64,000 nt of DNA from Actinoplanes solisilvae (GCF_003999975.1 NZ_RJAC01000002.1:558001-622000); one strand, 5' to 3'. Shown: positions 15,531-24,500, counted from the stretch's first letter. Notes: generated from the letters alone by a model not told the origin. Translations and numbers: made by a program.

Positions 15531-16330
15531 CCGAGGCCAGTCCGCGGCACGCCGCCTCCCAGACCCCGGTTCTTCAGGCGAAGGGCCTGGTCAAGAAGTA
15601 CGGCCGGGTCGTCGCCATCGACGGCAGCGATCTCGAGCTCTACCCCGGCGAGATCCTGGCCGTCATCGGTGACAACGGCGCCGGCAAGTCAAGCCTGATC
15701 AAGGCCCTGTCCGGCGCGCTCGTCCCGGACAGCGGCGAGATCTACCTCGACGGCAAACAGGTCAATTTCCGTACGCCCATGGACGCTCGCACCGCCGGCA
15801 TCGAAACCGTCTATCAGACCCTGGCCGTCGCGCCCGGTCTCGACATCGCCGACAACCTGTTCCTGGGTCGCGAGCAGCGCAAGGCCGGCCCGCTCGGGTC
15901 GATCTTCCGGATGCTCGACCGTAGCCACATGCGCTCCGAGGCGAAGCGGCACATGAGCGAGCTGGGCGTGGCCACCCTGCAGAACATCGGCCAGGCCGTC
16001 GAGTCGCTCTCCGGCGGTCAGCGCCAAGCCGTGGCGGTGGCACGGTCCGCGGCCTTCGGCAGCAAGGTGGTCATCCTCGACGAGCCGACCGCCGCGCTGG
16101 GCGTCAAGGAGGGCAACCGCGTCCTCCAACTGATCCGTGACGTGCGCGACCGCGGCCTGCCGGTCATCCTGATCAGCCACAACATGCCGCACGTGTACGA
16201 GGTGGCCGACCGCATCCACATCCAGCGGCTGGGCCGCCGGGCCACGGTCGTCACCCCGAAGTCCCACTCGATGAACGAGGCGGTCGCCATCATGACCGGC
16301 GCCGCCGAACCACCCCCACCGACAGCCTGA
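15527..16330 (+). CDS. Sugar ABC transporter ATP-binding protein (FrcA type)
   Basis: A 267-residue ABC ATPase with a single nucleotide-binding domain, as in FrcA rather than the double-domain RbsA. Walker A GDNGAGKSS lies at 48-56, the Q-loop in VYQTLAVAPGL, signature LSGGQ at 161-165, Walker B VVILDEPTAA at 181-190 and the switch histidine in LISHNMPHVYEVAD. The start codon overlaps the permease stop (ATGA) and AGGAAGG precedes it. The C-terminus is a short Pro-rich tail. Last gene of the importer; a strong terminator follows within 12 nt. Confidence 0.92.
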   Translation: MTEASPRHAASQTPVLQAKGLVKKYGRVVAIDGSDLELYPGEILAVIGDNGAGKSSLIKALSGALVPDSGEIYLDGKQVNFRTPMDARTAGIETVYQTLAVAPGLDIADNLFLGREQRKAGPLGSIFRMLDRSHMRSEAKRHMSELGVATLQNIGQAVESLSGGQRQAVAVARSAAFGSKVVILDEPTAALGVKEGNRVLQLIRDVRDRGLPVILISHNMPHVYEVADRIHIQRLGRRATVVTPKSHSMNEAVAIMTGAAEPPPPTA

Positions 16331-16341
16331 TCCCCGTCCCC

Positions 16342-16386
16342 GTAGCCGGCGCTGGTTCCCCCCAGCGCCGGCTACTTTTTCTTGCC
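16342..16386 (+). terminator. Strong intrinsic terminator of the sugar ABC operon
   Basis: A perfect 14-bp stem (GTAGCCGGCGCTGG, 16342-16355, pairing with 16362-16375), 6-nt loop, then TTTTTTTCTT. This is the only canonical U-tract terminator in the window on the plus strand with so long a stem. The stop codon of the converging minus-strand gene lies inside the downstream arm, so it may stop both transcripts. Confidence 0.92.
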
Positions 16387-16584
16387 CAAGGTGTCCTCGA
16401 ACATCTGCCCGAGCATGATGTCGTCGCGCTCGGCGGCATCCTGACGCGCGGTCTTCGGCTCCTTGATCGCAACTTTCCAGAAGAACAGCCCGATCACGGC
16501 CATCCAGGCCCACCACGGCACCCCCGACGCCGGCCCGAAAAGCGCGGTCGCCGCCTGGTACGCGGTCTCGAGGTACTGATCCAT
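16372..16584 (-). CDS. Small single-pass membrane protein, unknown function
   Basis: A 70-residue protein with a short amphipathic start (MDQYLETAYQAATALFGPAS), one hydrophobic segment (WWAWMAVIGLFFWKVAI) and a charged tail (EPKTARQDAAERDDIMLGQM...LGKKK). It ends inside the terminator hairpin of the converging ABC operon. No catalytic motif is visible. Composition and codon use look like a real actinobacterial gene, and it is the only good frame in this stretch. Confidence 0.6.
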   Translation of the reverse strand: MDQYLETAYQAATALFGPASGVPWWAWMAVIGLFFWKVAIKEPKTARQDAAERDDIMLGQMFEDTLGKKK

Positions 16585-16734
16585 CCGTGGCTCCCCGTCG
16601 CTGAAGGTCGGCCCTCTCTATCGACCGCGCCGGTCCCGGCCTTAGCTCTTCCCTCGCGGCTCGGGCTCCGGCGGGCCGACGGGGGTGGCGACGGCGGGGG
16701 CGGCGACGACGGCGGGGGCGGCTAGGGCACGATC

Positions 16735-17241
16735 GTGGCCGTGACTGAGCTTGGTTATGTGTGCGGGGGATGCGGGCAGCGGCATGACGGTTTGCCGTTC
16801 TCCTATGGGTCGGAGGCGCCGGTCTATTGGAGTCCCGAGCTGGAGGACGACGAGGGCAGCACGCTCGAGCAGGAGATCTGCATCATCCGGGCGGAGCACT
16901 ACTTCGTGCGGGCTCGGCTGATCATTCCGGTGGTTGATGCCGACAAGGATTTCGACTGGGGCGTGTGGGTGTCGCTGAGCCGGGACAACTTCAAGCGCGC
17001 GCTCGATCTGTGGGAGAGCGACGAGCGGGAGAAGGAGCCGTCGTACTTCGGGTGGCTCTCGACCGAGCTGCCGGGGTATCCGTCGACCGTCAACCTGAAG
17101 ACGCGGCTGCACAACGCGCCCGTGGGGGTGCGGCCGCACATCGAGCTCGAACCCACGCAGCATCCGCTCGCCGTCGAGCAGCGGAACGGGATCACGGTCG
17201 CGCGGATCGAGGAGATCGCCGCTGTCGTGCTGCACGCTTGA
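16735..17241 (+). CDS. DUF2199-family protein
   Basis: A 168-residue cytoplasmic protein. The N-terminus has two Cys-x-x-Cys-like cysteines in YVCGGCGQRHDGLPFSYGSE, the mark of DUF2199. It continues with the family's DFDWGVWVSLSRDNFKRALDLW and a C-terminal PHIELEPTQHPLAVEQRNGI. The family is common in Gram-negatives and actinobacteria and has no known function; some members sit near immunity-like proteins. GTG 16735 or GTG 16741 could be the start. The second copy of the 129-bp hairpin repeat begins at the base right after its stop. Confidence 0.82.
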   Translation: MAVTELGYVCGGCGQRHDGLPFSYGSEAPVYWSPELEDDEGSTLEQEICIIRAEHYFVRARLIIPVVDADKDFDWGVWVSLSRDNFKRALDLWESDEREKEPSYFGWLSTELPGYPSTVNLKTRLHNAPVGVRPHIELEPTQHPLAVEQRNGITVARIEEIAAVVLHA

Positions 17242-17370
17242 TTTTCGAGGGTGACCATTCACGCAGGTCGCCCGGGTGGGTCGAGCGTTCTGGGCGCGCA
17301 GCGCCCTGCTCGGCCCGCCCGGGCCCTCGGCGGAAGCGACGGTCTGTAACCACCCACCCCGCTACGACAT
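17242..17370 (+). repeat. Dispersed 129-bp hairpin repeat, copy 2
   Basis: Directly follows the TGA of the DUF2199 gene (17239-17241) and reads in the same direction. It is about 96% identical to the reverse complement of 4214-4342; the five differences fall in two short patches outside the hairpin. The hairpin is 17270-17324: a 17-bp stem (17270-17286 with 17308-17324), in which two pairs are G-U on this strand, a 5-nt bulge, then a 6-bp tip stem closing on GCA. It ends 22 nt before the glyA stop codon. Confidence 0.85.
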
Positions 17371-17391
17371 GTTGCTCTTGATCTTTGGAAC

Positions 17392-18858
17392 TCAGCCCAG
17401 GTCGACGCTGGGGTAGAGCGGGAAGCCCGACAGCAGTTCGTGGGCCTGCTTGTGGATGCCCTCGGAGACGGCCGCGTCGAGCTGGAACTTGGCCTTGCTG
17501 CCCTCGGTGGGCTTGGTGGCGGTGAGGACAGTGTGGATCAGCTCGGCGATCTGGTCCATCTCGGCGACGCCCAGGCCGCGGCTGGTCAGGGCGGGGGTGC
17601 CGATGCGGATGCCGGAGGTGTACCAGGCGCCGTTCGGGTCGTTGGGGATCGCGTTGCGGTTCGTGACCACGCCGCTGTCGAGGAGGGCCTGCTCGGCCTG
17701 CCGACCGGTGAGACCGAACGGGTGCACGTCGATGAGGACCAGGTGGTTGTCGGTGCCGCCGCTGACGAGCTGGACGCCACGCTTCGTGAGGCCCTCGGCG
17801 AGCGCCTGACTGTTGGTGACGATCTGCTGCGCGTAGGTCGCGAAGGACGGCTGGCGGGCCTCAGCGAACGCGATCGCCTTCGCCGCCATGACGTGGGCCA
17901 GCGGGCCGCCGAGCACCATCGGGCAGCCGCGGTCGACCTGGTCGGCCAGTTCGGGCTGGGCGAAGACGGCGCCACCGCGCGGGCCACGCAGACTCTTGTG
18001 GGTGGTGGTCGTGACGATGTGCGCGTGCGGGATCGGGTTGAAGTCGCCGGTGAAGACCTTGCCCGCGACCAGGCCCGCGAAGTGTGCCATGTCGACCATG
18101 AAGGTCGCGCCCACCTCGTCGGCGATCTCACGCAGCGTCGCGAAGTTCACCTTGCGCGGGTACGCCGAGTAGCCGCCGACGATGATCAGGGGCTTGAACT
18201 CGCGGGCCGTCTCACGCAGGGCCGCGTAGTCGATCTGACCGGTGGCCGGGTCGACGCCGTAGCTGCGCTGGTCGAACATCTTGCCGCTGATGTTGGGGCG
18301 GAAGCCGTGGGTGAGGTGACCGCCGGCGTCGAGGCTCATGCCGAGCATGCGCTGGTTGCCGAAGGCTTGCCGCAGCTCGGCCCACTCGGCGTCGGTGAGG
18401 TCGTTGACCTGGCGCTTCTCGAACTTCTTGAGGTGCGGCACCTCGACGCGGTCGGCCAGGATCGCCCAGTATGCGACCAGGTTGGCGTCGATGCCGGAGT
18501 GCGGCTGGACGTAGGCGTAGGGGGCGCCGAACAGGGCCTTGGCGTGCTCGACGGCGATGGCCTCGACTGTGTCGACGTTCTGGCAGCCGGCGTAGAAACG
18601 GCGGCCGATCGTGCCCTCGGCGTACTTGTCGGAGAGCCAGTTGCCCATCGCCAGCAGCACGGCCGGGGAGGCGTAGTTCTCGCTCGCGATCAGCTTCAGC
18701 GACTCACGCTGGTCGTTCAGTTCCTTGGCGATCGCGTCGGCGATGCGGGGCTCGACGGACCGGACCACCTCGAGGGCGGAACGGAACGCGGCGGATTCGG
18801 GGTTCAGCTTCATCGGCGGGGTGACATTTTGTTTTCCGCCGCGGTCAGAATCAGACAT
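17392..18858 (-). CDS. glyA: Serine hydroxymethyltransferase
   Basis: A 488-residue PLP enzyme that converts serine and tetrahydrofolate to glycine and 5,10-methylene-tetrahydrofolate in the cytosol. The PLP lysine is K288 in [51 protein letters not shown] and the C-terminal [13 protein letters not shown] are all present. It is about 70 residues longer than E. coli GlyA, mainly through an insert near residues 136-175 ([12 protein letters not shown]...QAFGNQ), seen in a known long subgroup. GGGAGG precedes ATG 18858. It is monocistronic, and its leader carries a ZTP riboswitch, which couples glycine and one-carbon supply to purine-pathway stress. Confidence 0.96.
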   Translation of the reverse strand: MSDSDRGGKQNVTPPMKLNPESAAFRSALEVVRSVEPRIADAIAKELNDQRESLKLIASENYASPAVLLAMGNWLSDKYAEGTIGRRFYAGCQNVDTVEAIAVEHAKALFGAPYAYVQPHSGIDANLVAYWAILADRVEVPHLKKFEKRQVNDLTDAEWAELRQAFGNQRMLGMSLDAGGHLTHGFRPNISGKMFDQRSYGVDPATGQIDYAALRETAREFKPLIIVGGYSAYPRKVNFATLREIADEVGATFMVDMAHFAGLVAGKVFTGDFNPIPHAHIVTTTTHKSLRGPRGGAVFAQPELADQVDRGCPMVLGGPLAHVMAAKAIAFAEARQPSFATYAQQIVTNSQALAEGLTKRGVQLVSGGTDNHLVLIDVHPFGLTGRQAEQALLDSGVVTNRNAIPNDPNGAWYTSGIRIGTPALTSRGLGVAEMDQIAELIHTVLTATKPTEGSKAKFQLDAAVSEGIHKQAHELLSGFPLYPSVDLG

Positions 18859-18882
18859 GGGACCTCCCTATCACGATGCAGA

Positions 18883-18966
18883 GAGCCCAGGCGCACGGCA
18901 GGTCGTCGTCGAGACGAGGCCGCTCCCCGGTGGTTGACCACCTTGACGCGCCAGTCACGGCCCGTC
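18883..18966 (-). ncRNA. ZTP (pfl) riboswitch in the glyA leader
   Basis: Read on the minus strand, the leader contains the hallmark blocks of the pfl motif in order: GGGCCGTGACTGGCG, a GGTGGT...ACCACC stem, CCGGGGAGCGG pairing back to the first block, a variable linker, and TGCGCCTGGGC (18893-18883), which forms the conserved pseudoknot loop. ZTP riboswitches turn on folate and purine genes, often glyA, when the purine intermediate AICAR triphosphate rises. It ends 24 nt before the glyA ATG, so control could act on the GGGAGG ribosome site. Confidence 0.88.
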
Positions 18967-19008
18967 AGAAGCATACCGGCCGCTAACTCGATCACTAGGG
19001 TGAGCTAG

Positions 19009-20574
19009 GTGAACGGCGTACAGATCCTGCTGATCATCGGTATCGGGATCGCGGTCTCGGCCATCGCCCGCAAACGCGGCGTGGAACCAGGCATGATCAT
19101 CGTGGTTCTGGCCGCCGGGGTGTCGTTCATCCCGGGAGTTCCGCGGCTCGAACTGGAGAGCGAGCTGATCCTCGCGATCGTCATCCCGCCGCTGCTCTAC
19201 TCGGCGACCCGCGGCGCCTCGCTGTCGAGCTTCGGGGCCAACCTGCGGGCGATCTGGGCGCTGGGCGTGGTGCTCGTGGTCATCACGACGGGCGCGCTCG
19301 GGCTGATCGCGTCGTGGTTGTTCCCCACGGTCGGGCTGGCCGTCGCGTTCGTGCTGGGCGCCGTGCTCGCGCCGCCGGACACGATCACGACGGTCTCGCA
19401 CGGCGCCGAGATCGGGCTGCCGAAGAGGGCGACTTCGATCCTCACCGGCGAAAGCCTGGTGAACGACGCCACGGCGCTGACCCTGTTCAGCATCGCGGTG
19501 GGGGCTGTGAACGGTGAACACACCACCTGGCAGGGCGGGCTCGGCGAGTTCCTGCGTACGGCGTTGCTCGGTCTCGGCATCGGCGCGCTCTACGCCGTGA
19601 TCGCGCTGTGGATCCGCAAGCGGCTGGGCAACCCGACGCTGGAGACGACGCTCGTGCTGCTCGTGCCGTTCACGGCTTTTCTGACCGCCGAGGAACTGCA
19701 CGCCTCGGGCATCCTCGCAGTGGTCGCGGCGGCGTTCTCGCTGAGCGTCAACCTCACGCTCGACCCCAAGCACCAGTACCCGGGGGCCTATCGCACCCGG
19801 TTGCAGGAGGAGGAGGTCTGGCCGGTCATCGATTTCCTGCTCGAGACGTTCGTGTTCGCGTACATCGGTCTGCAGTTGAAGTTCGTGCTGTCCGACCTGG
19901 CCGCGTCGGACGACCCGGGTCTGGGTCGCACGGTGACGGCGGCCGTGGTGCTGCTGGCCGCGGCGATCGTCATCCGGCTGATCGGGGTGGAGATCATCTT
20001 CGGTCGCTGGCTCATGAAGGAGCGGCAGGTCAGGCGCCGGGCCGAACGCAGCGACCGCTTTCGCGAACGGTACGAGCGCTGGCGTTCGCGGCGACGGCAG
20101 CGAGGTGGCGAACCACTGCCCCCGCCGACCCGTAAGGAAACGCTGCTGGTCGGCTGGACCGGCATGCGCGGCATCCTCACGCTGGCCGCGGCGGCGTCTA
20201 TCCCCGAACACACGTCGTCGGGCGAGGAGTTCCCCGGCCGTAGTGCGATCCAGGCCATCGCCCTCTTCGTCACGCTGGGCACGCTGCTGCTGCAGGGCAC
20301 GACGGTCGGCTGGCTGGCCCGCAAGCTGCGCTTCGACGTGAGCGGCGAACGCGCCGAGGACGAGAAGATGCGCGAGCTCGGCCGCCGGATCGCCGCCGAC
20401 GCGACCCCAAAGCCGTTCACCGACACGGACGCCGCCTTCGAGGCCCAGCGGTTGGCTCTCGGGAAGGCGGTCTACGAGCGCAAGCTGACCGAGGAGATCG
20501 CCCGCGAACTCATCGAGGATATCGACCTTCGCCAGGCGGCCCGGCACACGGCCGCCCCGACCGGCCCGGTCTGA
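19009..20574 (+). CDS. Na+/H+ antiporter, CPA1 family
   Basis: A 521-residue membrane protein with about 12 helices that should exchange external protons for internal Na+ or K+. CPA1 hallmarks are IPPLLYSATRG near residue 62, LAPPDTITTVS near 120, and the LTGESLVNDATAL motif near 148, where the paired N and D bind the cation. A basic, arginine-rich cytoplasmic loop (about 335-375) and a helical C-terminal tail of about 80 residues end the protein. The start is GTG 19009, divergent from the glyA riboswitch by 43 bp. Monocistronic. Confidence 0.88.
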   Translation: MNGVQILLIIGIGIAVSAIARKRGVEPGMIIVVLAAGVSFIPGVPRLELESELILAIVIPPLLYSATRGASLSSFGANLRAIWALGVVLVVITTGALGLIASWLFPTVGLAVAFVLGAVLAPPDTITTVSHGAEIGLPKRATSILTGESLVNDATALTLFSIAVGAVNGEHTTWQGGLGEFLRTALLGLGIGALYAVIALWIRKRLGNPTLETTLVLLVPFTAFLTAEELHASGILAVVAAAFSLSVNLTLDPKHQYPGAYRTRLQEEEVWPVIDFLLETFVFAYIGLQLKFVLSDLAASDDPGLGRTVTAAVVLLAAAIVIRLIGVEIIFGRWLMKERQVRRRAERSDRFRERYERWRSRRRQRGGEPLPPPTRKETLLVGWTGMRGILTLAAAASIPEHTSSGEEFPGRSAIQAIALFVTLGTLLLQGTTVGWLARKLRFDVSGERAEDEKMRELGRRIAADATPKPFTDTDAAFEAQRLALGKAVYERKLTEEIARELIEDIDLRQAARHTAAPTGPV

Positions 20575-20650
20575 GCGAAGCACAGGACATTCACCGGCTT
20601 TACCTAGGAATCGGACTTACGCTCGGCCAAACCACGACGAGGAGCGACCG

Positions 20651-21529
20651 ATGACTGACTATGAGGGACGACGGCTGCCTCGACCCGATGAAGAGGTCGT
20701 CGATCAGGGGCTCGGGTTCGACCTCGGCACGCTTATGAGTCGGCGGCATCTGTTGCGCGGGGTCGGGCTCGGGGCGGCGGTTCTCGGGCTGGCGGCGTGC
20801 AGCGACTCGGGGTCGGACAACACAACCGCCACTTCCACGTCGACCGGCGCGACCGGGGAGATTCCGGAGGAGACCGCCGGGCCCTATCCGGGGAACGGGT
20901 CGAACGGGCCGGACGTGCTCGAGCAGAGCGGCGTGGTGCGTGGCGACATCCGGTCGAGCTTCGGCACGGCGAGCGGGACGGCGCAGGGGGTGCCGATGAC
21001 GCTCGAACTGACCATTCTCGACATGGCCAACGGCGACAAGCCCTTCACCGGGACGGCGGTCTACGTCTGGCACTGCGACCGGGCCGGGCAGTACTCGCTC
21101 TACTCCGAGGCGGTCAAGGATCAGAACTACCTGCGCGGGGTCCAGATCGCCGACGCCTCGGGCAAGACCACGTTCACCAGCATCTTCCCGGCCTGCTATT
21201 CGGGGCGCTGGCCGCACATCCACTTCGAGGTCTATCCGGGTCAGGCCGACATCACCGACGCGTCCAAGACCATCGCCACGTCGCAGGTCGCCCTGCCCAA
21301 GGCGACCTGCGGAGCCGTTTATGCCACCACGGGGTACGAGGATTCGGTGCGCACGCTCGGCGAGGTGAGCCTGGACAGCGACAACGTCTTCCGGGACGAC
21401 TCGGCCGCCTTGCAGATGGGCGCGGTCTCGGGCGATGTGAACAGTGGATATGCGGTGTCGCTGACGGTTCGGGTCGACACGCGGACCACGCCGGCCGGGG
21501 GTGGCGGTGGGGCGCCTCCGCCCCGCTGA
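20651..21529 (+). CDS. Tat-exported intradiol ring-cleavage dioxygenase-like protein
   Basis: A 292-residue exported protein. A twin-arginine signal (SRRHLLRGVGLGAAVLGLAAC) begins near residue 29 and ends in a possible lipobox, so the first 28 residues are an unusual extension; ATG 20735 is an alternative start, but AGGAG at 20639-20643 favours 20651. The mature part is an intradiol dioxygenase fold with the iron ligands expected from Tyr in YVWHCDRAGQYSLYS and from Tyr, His and His in CYSGRWPHIHFEVY. Family enzymes cleave catechols between the hydroxyls; exported versions have unknown aromatic substrates. The C-terminus is a Gly/Pro tail. No pathway genes are linked. Confidence 0.85.
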   Translation: MTDYEGRRLPRPDEEVVDQGLGFDLGTLMSRRHLLRGVGLGAAVLGLAACSDSGSDNTTATSTSTGATGEIPEETAGPYPGNGSNGPDVLEQSGVVRGDIRSSFGTASGTAQGVPMTLELTILDMANGDKPFTGTAVYVWHCDRAGQYSLYSEAVKDQNYLRGVQIADASGKTTFTSIFPACYSGRWPHIHFEVYPGQADITDASKTIATSQVALPKATCGAVYATTGYEDSVRTLGEVSLDSDNVFRDDSAALQMGAVSGDVNSGYAVSLTVRVDTRTTPAGGGGGAPPPR

Positions 21530-21672
21530 GTTCCGTAACCAGTTTTACTTGCCTGTAACAGACGCATCGATAAGACTGACTGCGTCGGACGCACCCCGCC
21601 GCCGAAATCCCCCACCGGATCACCTCGGCCTTTCCCCGGACCGATCCCGGCGCGGCGGCGAGGGTGCGCCCC

Positions 21673-22902
21673 CTAACCGCCGAAGCAGCGGAGCCCCAGC
21701 CAGAGCGTCAGCACCCCGGCGACCAGGGTGAACGGCACCGTCAGCGCCCCGAGCCGCAGGAAGTCTCGTGCGTCGGGCGCCGCGTCCTGGGCGTGCAGGA
21801 TCTGCCGCCACAGCAGGGTGGCGAGCGAGCCCACATAGGTCAGGTTCGGCCCGACGTTCACCCCGATCAGCATCGCCAGCAGCAGGCCGGGCTTCGATTC
21901 CACGGCCGGCATCAGGGCCAGCGTGGCCGGCAGGTTGTTCAGCAGGTTGGCCAGCGCCGCGGCGAGGAAGGCGACGGCCAGCAGGCCGAGCAGGTCGGCG
22001 TGGTCGGGGACGATCGCGTGGACCAGTCGTTCGAGTCCGTGCCGCTGCACCGCGAGCACCACGACGCCGAGGGCCAGCACGAACGCGCAGAACGCCGGGT
22101 TGGCCTCGCGGACCAGCGTGCCGACCGGGACGCGGCGGGGCACGGCCAGCAGCACCGCGCCGGCGACCGCGACCCAGGCCGGGTGGACGCCGAAGGGCTG
22201 GGCCACCGCGAAGCCGGCGAGCGTCGCGGCCAGCACGATCAAGGCGTACCGCGGGGGTGGGCCGTCGTGTTGCGAGGGGGTGGGCTTCGTCCGGGCCCGC
22301 AGGTCGCGGGCGAAGTAGAGGCGGAAGATCACGTACTCGACGAGGATCACGACCAGCCAGGGCAGCGCCATCAGGGCGGTGAAGCCCAGGAAGGTCAGCC
22401 CGCTGGCGGCGAAGGCGAGCAGGTTGGTCAGGTTCGAGACGGGCAGCAGCAGCGAGGCCGAGTTGGCGAGGTGGGCCGAGGCGAAGGCGGGCGGACGGGC
22501 CCGGGCGCCGACGCGGGCCGCGGTGGCCAGCACGACCGGGGTCAGCAGCACGACGGTCGCGTCCAGGCTGAGCAAGGCCGTGGTGAGCGCGGCGGCGACG
22601 AAGACCGCGGCCAGCAGCTTGGGCGGGTGACCTCCGCCGATGCGGGCCGCGACCGATCCGGCGTACCGGAAGACGCCGTGCTCGGCGGCGAGGTGGGCCA
22701 GCACCAGCACCGCGGCGAGGAAGCCGACGGTCGGGCCCAGCGAACGGAACTCGGTCAGCGCGTCGCGCCACGGCACGATGCCGGTAGCGATGACGATGCC
22801 CGCCGCGGGGACAGCGGCGACCGCCTCGGGCAGGCCGCGCGGGCGCACGACGGCGAAGGCCAGCACACCCGCCAGCAGCACCGCCGAGACGATCAAGGAC
22901 AC
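21673..22902 (-). CDS. SLC13/ArsB-type anion or Na+ transporter
   Basis: A 409-residue membrane protein with about 11-12 helices of the ion-transporter superfamily that includes ArsB and NhaD. Typical re-entrant segments are visible in SLDATVVLLTPVVLATAARVG near residue 112 and ANLLNNLPATLALMP plus IGVNVGPNLTYVGSLATLLW near 320-360. No arsenic genes (arsR, arsC) lie nearby, so the substrate cannot be named. It is monocistronic and separated from the converging dioxygenase gene by about 140 bp with no clear terminator. Confidence 0.8.
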   Translation of the reverse strand: MSLIVSAVLLAGVLAFAVVRPRGLPEAVAAVPAAGIVIATGIVPWRDALTEFRSLGPTVGFLAAVLVLAHLAAEHGVFRYAGSVAARIGGGHPPKLLAAVFVAAALTTALLSLDATVVLLTPVVLATAARVGARARPPAFASAHLANSASLLLPVSNLTNLLAFAASGLTFLGFTALMALPWLVVILVEYVIFRLYFARDLRARTKPTPSQHDGPPPRYALIVLAATLAGFAVAQPFGVHPAWVAVAGAVLLAVPRRVPVGTLVREANPAFCAFVLALGVVVLAVQRHGLERLVHAIVPDHADLLGLLAVAFLAAALANLLNNLPATLALMPAVESKPGLLLAMLIGVNVGPNLTYVGSLATLLWRQILHAQDAAPDARDFLRLGALTVPFTLVAGVLTLWLGLRCFGG

Positions 22903-22936
22903 GGCGGAAGCGTATTTCTATCGGCAGCGCGGGGAT

Positions 22937-23359
22937 TCAACCGGGGAAGCTGGCCCAGACGTGCTTCGTCGCGTTCGTCGCATACCAGCCGACGTCGATC
23001 GCGAAGGTCTTCGTGAGCTGCAGCCCCAGCCCGCCGGCGCCGAGCGGGCGGTCCTCGTCGAACTCGGGGAGCGTGCCCAGGTCGTGATCGGCGACGTCGA
23101 GGATCAGGTGGTCGCCGGCCCGCAGCAGCCGCACCTCGGTCGGGGGCAGCCCGTGCCGCAGCGCGTTCGTGGCCAGCTCGGTGGCGACCACGGCCATCTT
23201 GTCGAACAGGTCGTCGATCTCCACGCTGTGCGACTCGATCGTCTCGCGGAGCGAGGCCCGCAGACCCCGCAACTCGCCGAACGTGGCGAGAGTCCAGCAG
23301 CGCAGCTCGTCGGCGTCCGGGGCGGGAGCGGAGGGACGCAGGGCAGGCATGTGCTCCAT
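22937..23359 (-). CDS. HATPase_c anti-sigma-factor-like protein (RsbW type)
   Basis: A 140-residue cytoplasmic protein with the GHKL ATPase fold of serine-kinase anti-sigma factors. The N box is VVATELATNALRHG and the G1/G2 boxes are LDVADHDLGTLP and PLGAGGLGLQLTK. There is no other domain. It is divergent from a SigB/F-type sigma factor gene 329 bp away, so it may be its inhibitor, although stand-alone proteins of this kind are numerous in actinobacteria and often act elsewhere. ATG 23359 or ATG 23350 could be used. No anti-anti-sigma (STAS) gene is linked. Confidence 0.8.
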   Translation of the reverse strand: MEHMPALRPSAPAPDADELRCWTLATFGELRGLRASLRETIESHSVEIDDLFDKMAVVATELATNALRHGLPPTEVRLLRAGDHLILDVADHDLGTLPEFDEDRPLGAGGLGLQLTKTFAIDVGWYATNATKHVWASFPG

Positions 23360-23687
23360 CTTCCCCGCGGCCTCAGGTTTGACACTGGCCCGTGCGGGTC
23401 ACCACAAGGGCCGTACGGGCTAATCCGTCCCTCACGCGATCCAGGGAGTTCGATCTTTGTCAAGATCCGCTACGTATATTTGCTATCACGCAAAGTAACT
23501 CATACTTTCGGCTAGGCTTTTCTCGTCCTCTCAGCTAGGTTGGTCTTATCCGAACGGCCTAAGCATGCGCGGTGACGGCGATCTGATCGATCACTGTCGA
23601 CCAGTTGATAGGAACACCCGACCGACCCGGGTCCCACGATTTCTGAGGGACCGGCTCTCCGGACAGGTGCCAGGGAGGACCACAGAC
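23360..23687. other. Divergent control region of the HATPase and sigma-factor genes
   Basis: A 328-bp gap. It holds two related GC stretches (GCCCGTGCGGG near 23390 and GCCGTACGGGC near 23410) and a notably AT-rich patch at about 23450-23525. GTTT, 15 nt, GGGT near 23374-23396 is a possible SigB/F-type promoter reading toward the sigma gene; I cannot confirm it. A GGGAGG site for the sigma gene lies at the end. No small gene is evident. Confidence 0.4.
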
Positions 23688-24500
23688 ATGACCGTCACCG
23701 AGACCACCACCAGCCCCGCTGAGACACTTCCGGCGTCCGCGAACGCGCCCGCCGACAGCGCCGCCGAGCTGCTGAACGCGATGGCCGCTATGCCGGTCGG
23801 CCACCCGTCGCGGGCCTCGCTGCGCGACCGGGCGATCGAGGCCTGGCTGCCGCTGGCCCGCCACCTCGCCCACCGCTACTCCGGCCGGGGCGAGCCCACC
23901 GACGACCTGGTGCAGACCGCGACCGTCGGCCTGATCAAGGCGGTCGACAAGTTCGACCCCGAGCGCGGCGTCGACTTCGCCGGCTACGCGATCCCCACGA
24001 TCATCGGTGAGATCAAGCGCCACTTCCGTGACCGTACGTGGTCGGTGCGTGTGCCCCGCCGCCTGCAGGAGCTGCGGCTGGCGATCACCGAGGCCAACAG
24101 CACCCTGACCCACAGCCTCGGCCGCTCGCCGACCGTCGCCGACGTCGCCACCCACCTGGGCGTCAGCGAGGAAGACGTGCTGGAGGGCCTGGAGGGCGCC
24201 CGCGCCTACAACGCGACCTCGCTCAGCACGCCGATCAGCGCCGACGGCACCACCGAGCTCGGTGACACCCTCGGCGGCGAGGACTACGAGTACGAGCTCG
24301 CCGAGACCCGCGTGGCCCTCGGCCCCGCGCTGGCGACCCTCGACGAGCGCGAGCAGAAGATCCTGACGCTGCGGTTCTACGGCAACCTGACCCAGTCGCA
24401 GATCGCCGACCAGATCGGCATCTCCCAGATGCACGTCTCCCGGCTGCTCACCAAGGCGCTGACCAAGCTGCGCGGTCAGCTCGCCGCCGACACGCTGTAG
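23688..24500 (+). CDS. SigB/SigF/SigG-family RNA polymerase sigma factor
   Basis: A 270-residue stress or development sigma factor. Region 2 is PTDDLVQTATVGLIKAVDKFDPERGVDFAGYAIPTIIGEIKRHFRD, with sequence typical of the B/F/G group. Region 3 follows (ITEANSTLTHSLGRSPTVADVA), and region 4 is LGPALATLDEREQKILTLRFYGNLTQSQIADQIGISQMHVSRLL. The ATG at 23688 is preceded by CAGGGAGG. The N-terminal 35 residues are Thr/Ala-rich and variable. In this group activity is usually held by a HATPase anti-sigma factor; such a gene is divergent upstream. Monocistronic with a hairpin after the stop. Confidence 0.93.
   Translation: MTVTETTTSPAETLPASANAPADSAAELLNAMAAMPVGHPSRASLRDRAIEAWLPLARHLAHRYSGRGEPTDDLVQTATVGLIKAVDKFDPERGVDFAGYAIPTIIGEIKRHFRDRTWSVRVPRRLQELRLAITEANSTLTHSLGRSPTVADVATHLGVSEEDVLEGLEGARAYNATSLSTPISADGTTELGDTLGGEDYEYELAETRVALGPALATLDEREQKILTLRFYGNLTQSQIADQIGISQMHVSRLLTKALTKLRGQLAADTL

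Noticed and set aside
18883..18966. glyA leader as a glycine riboswitch
   Set aside because: The conserved blocks are those of the pfl/ZTP motif; no tandem glycine aptamer pattern.
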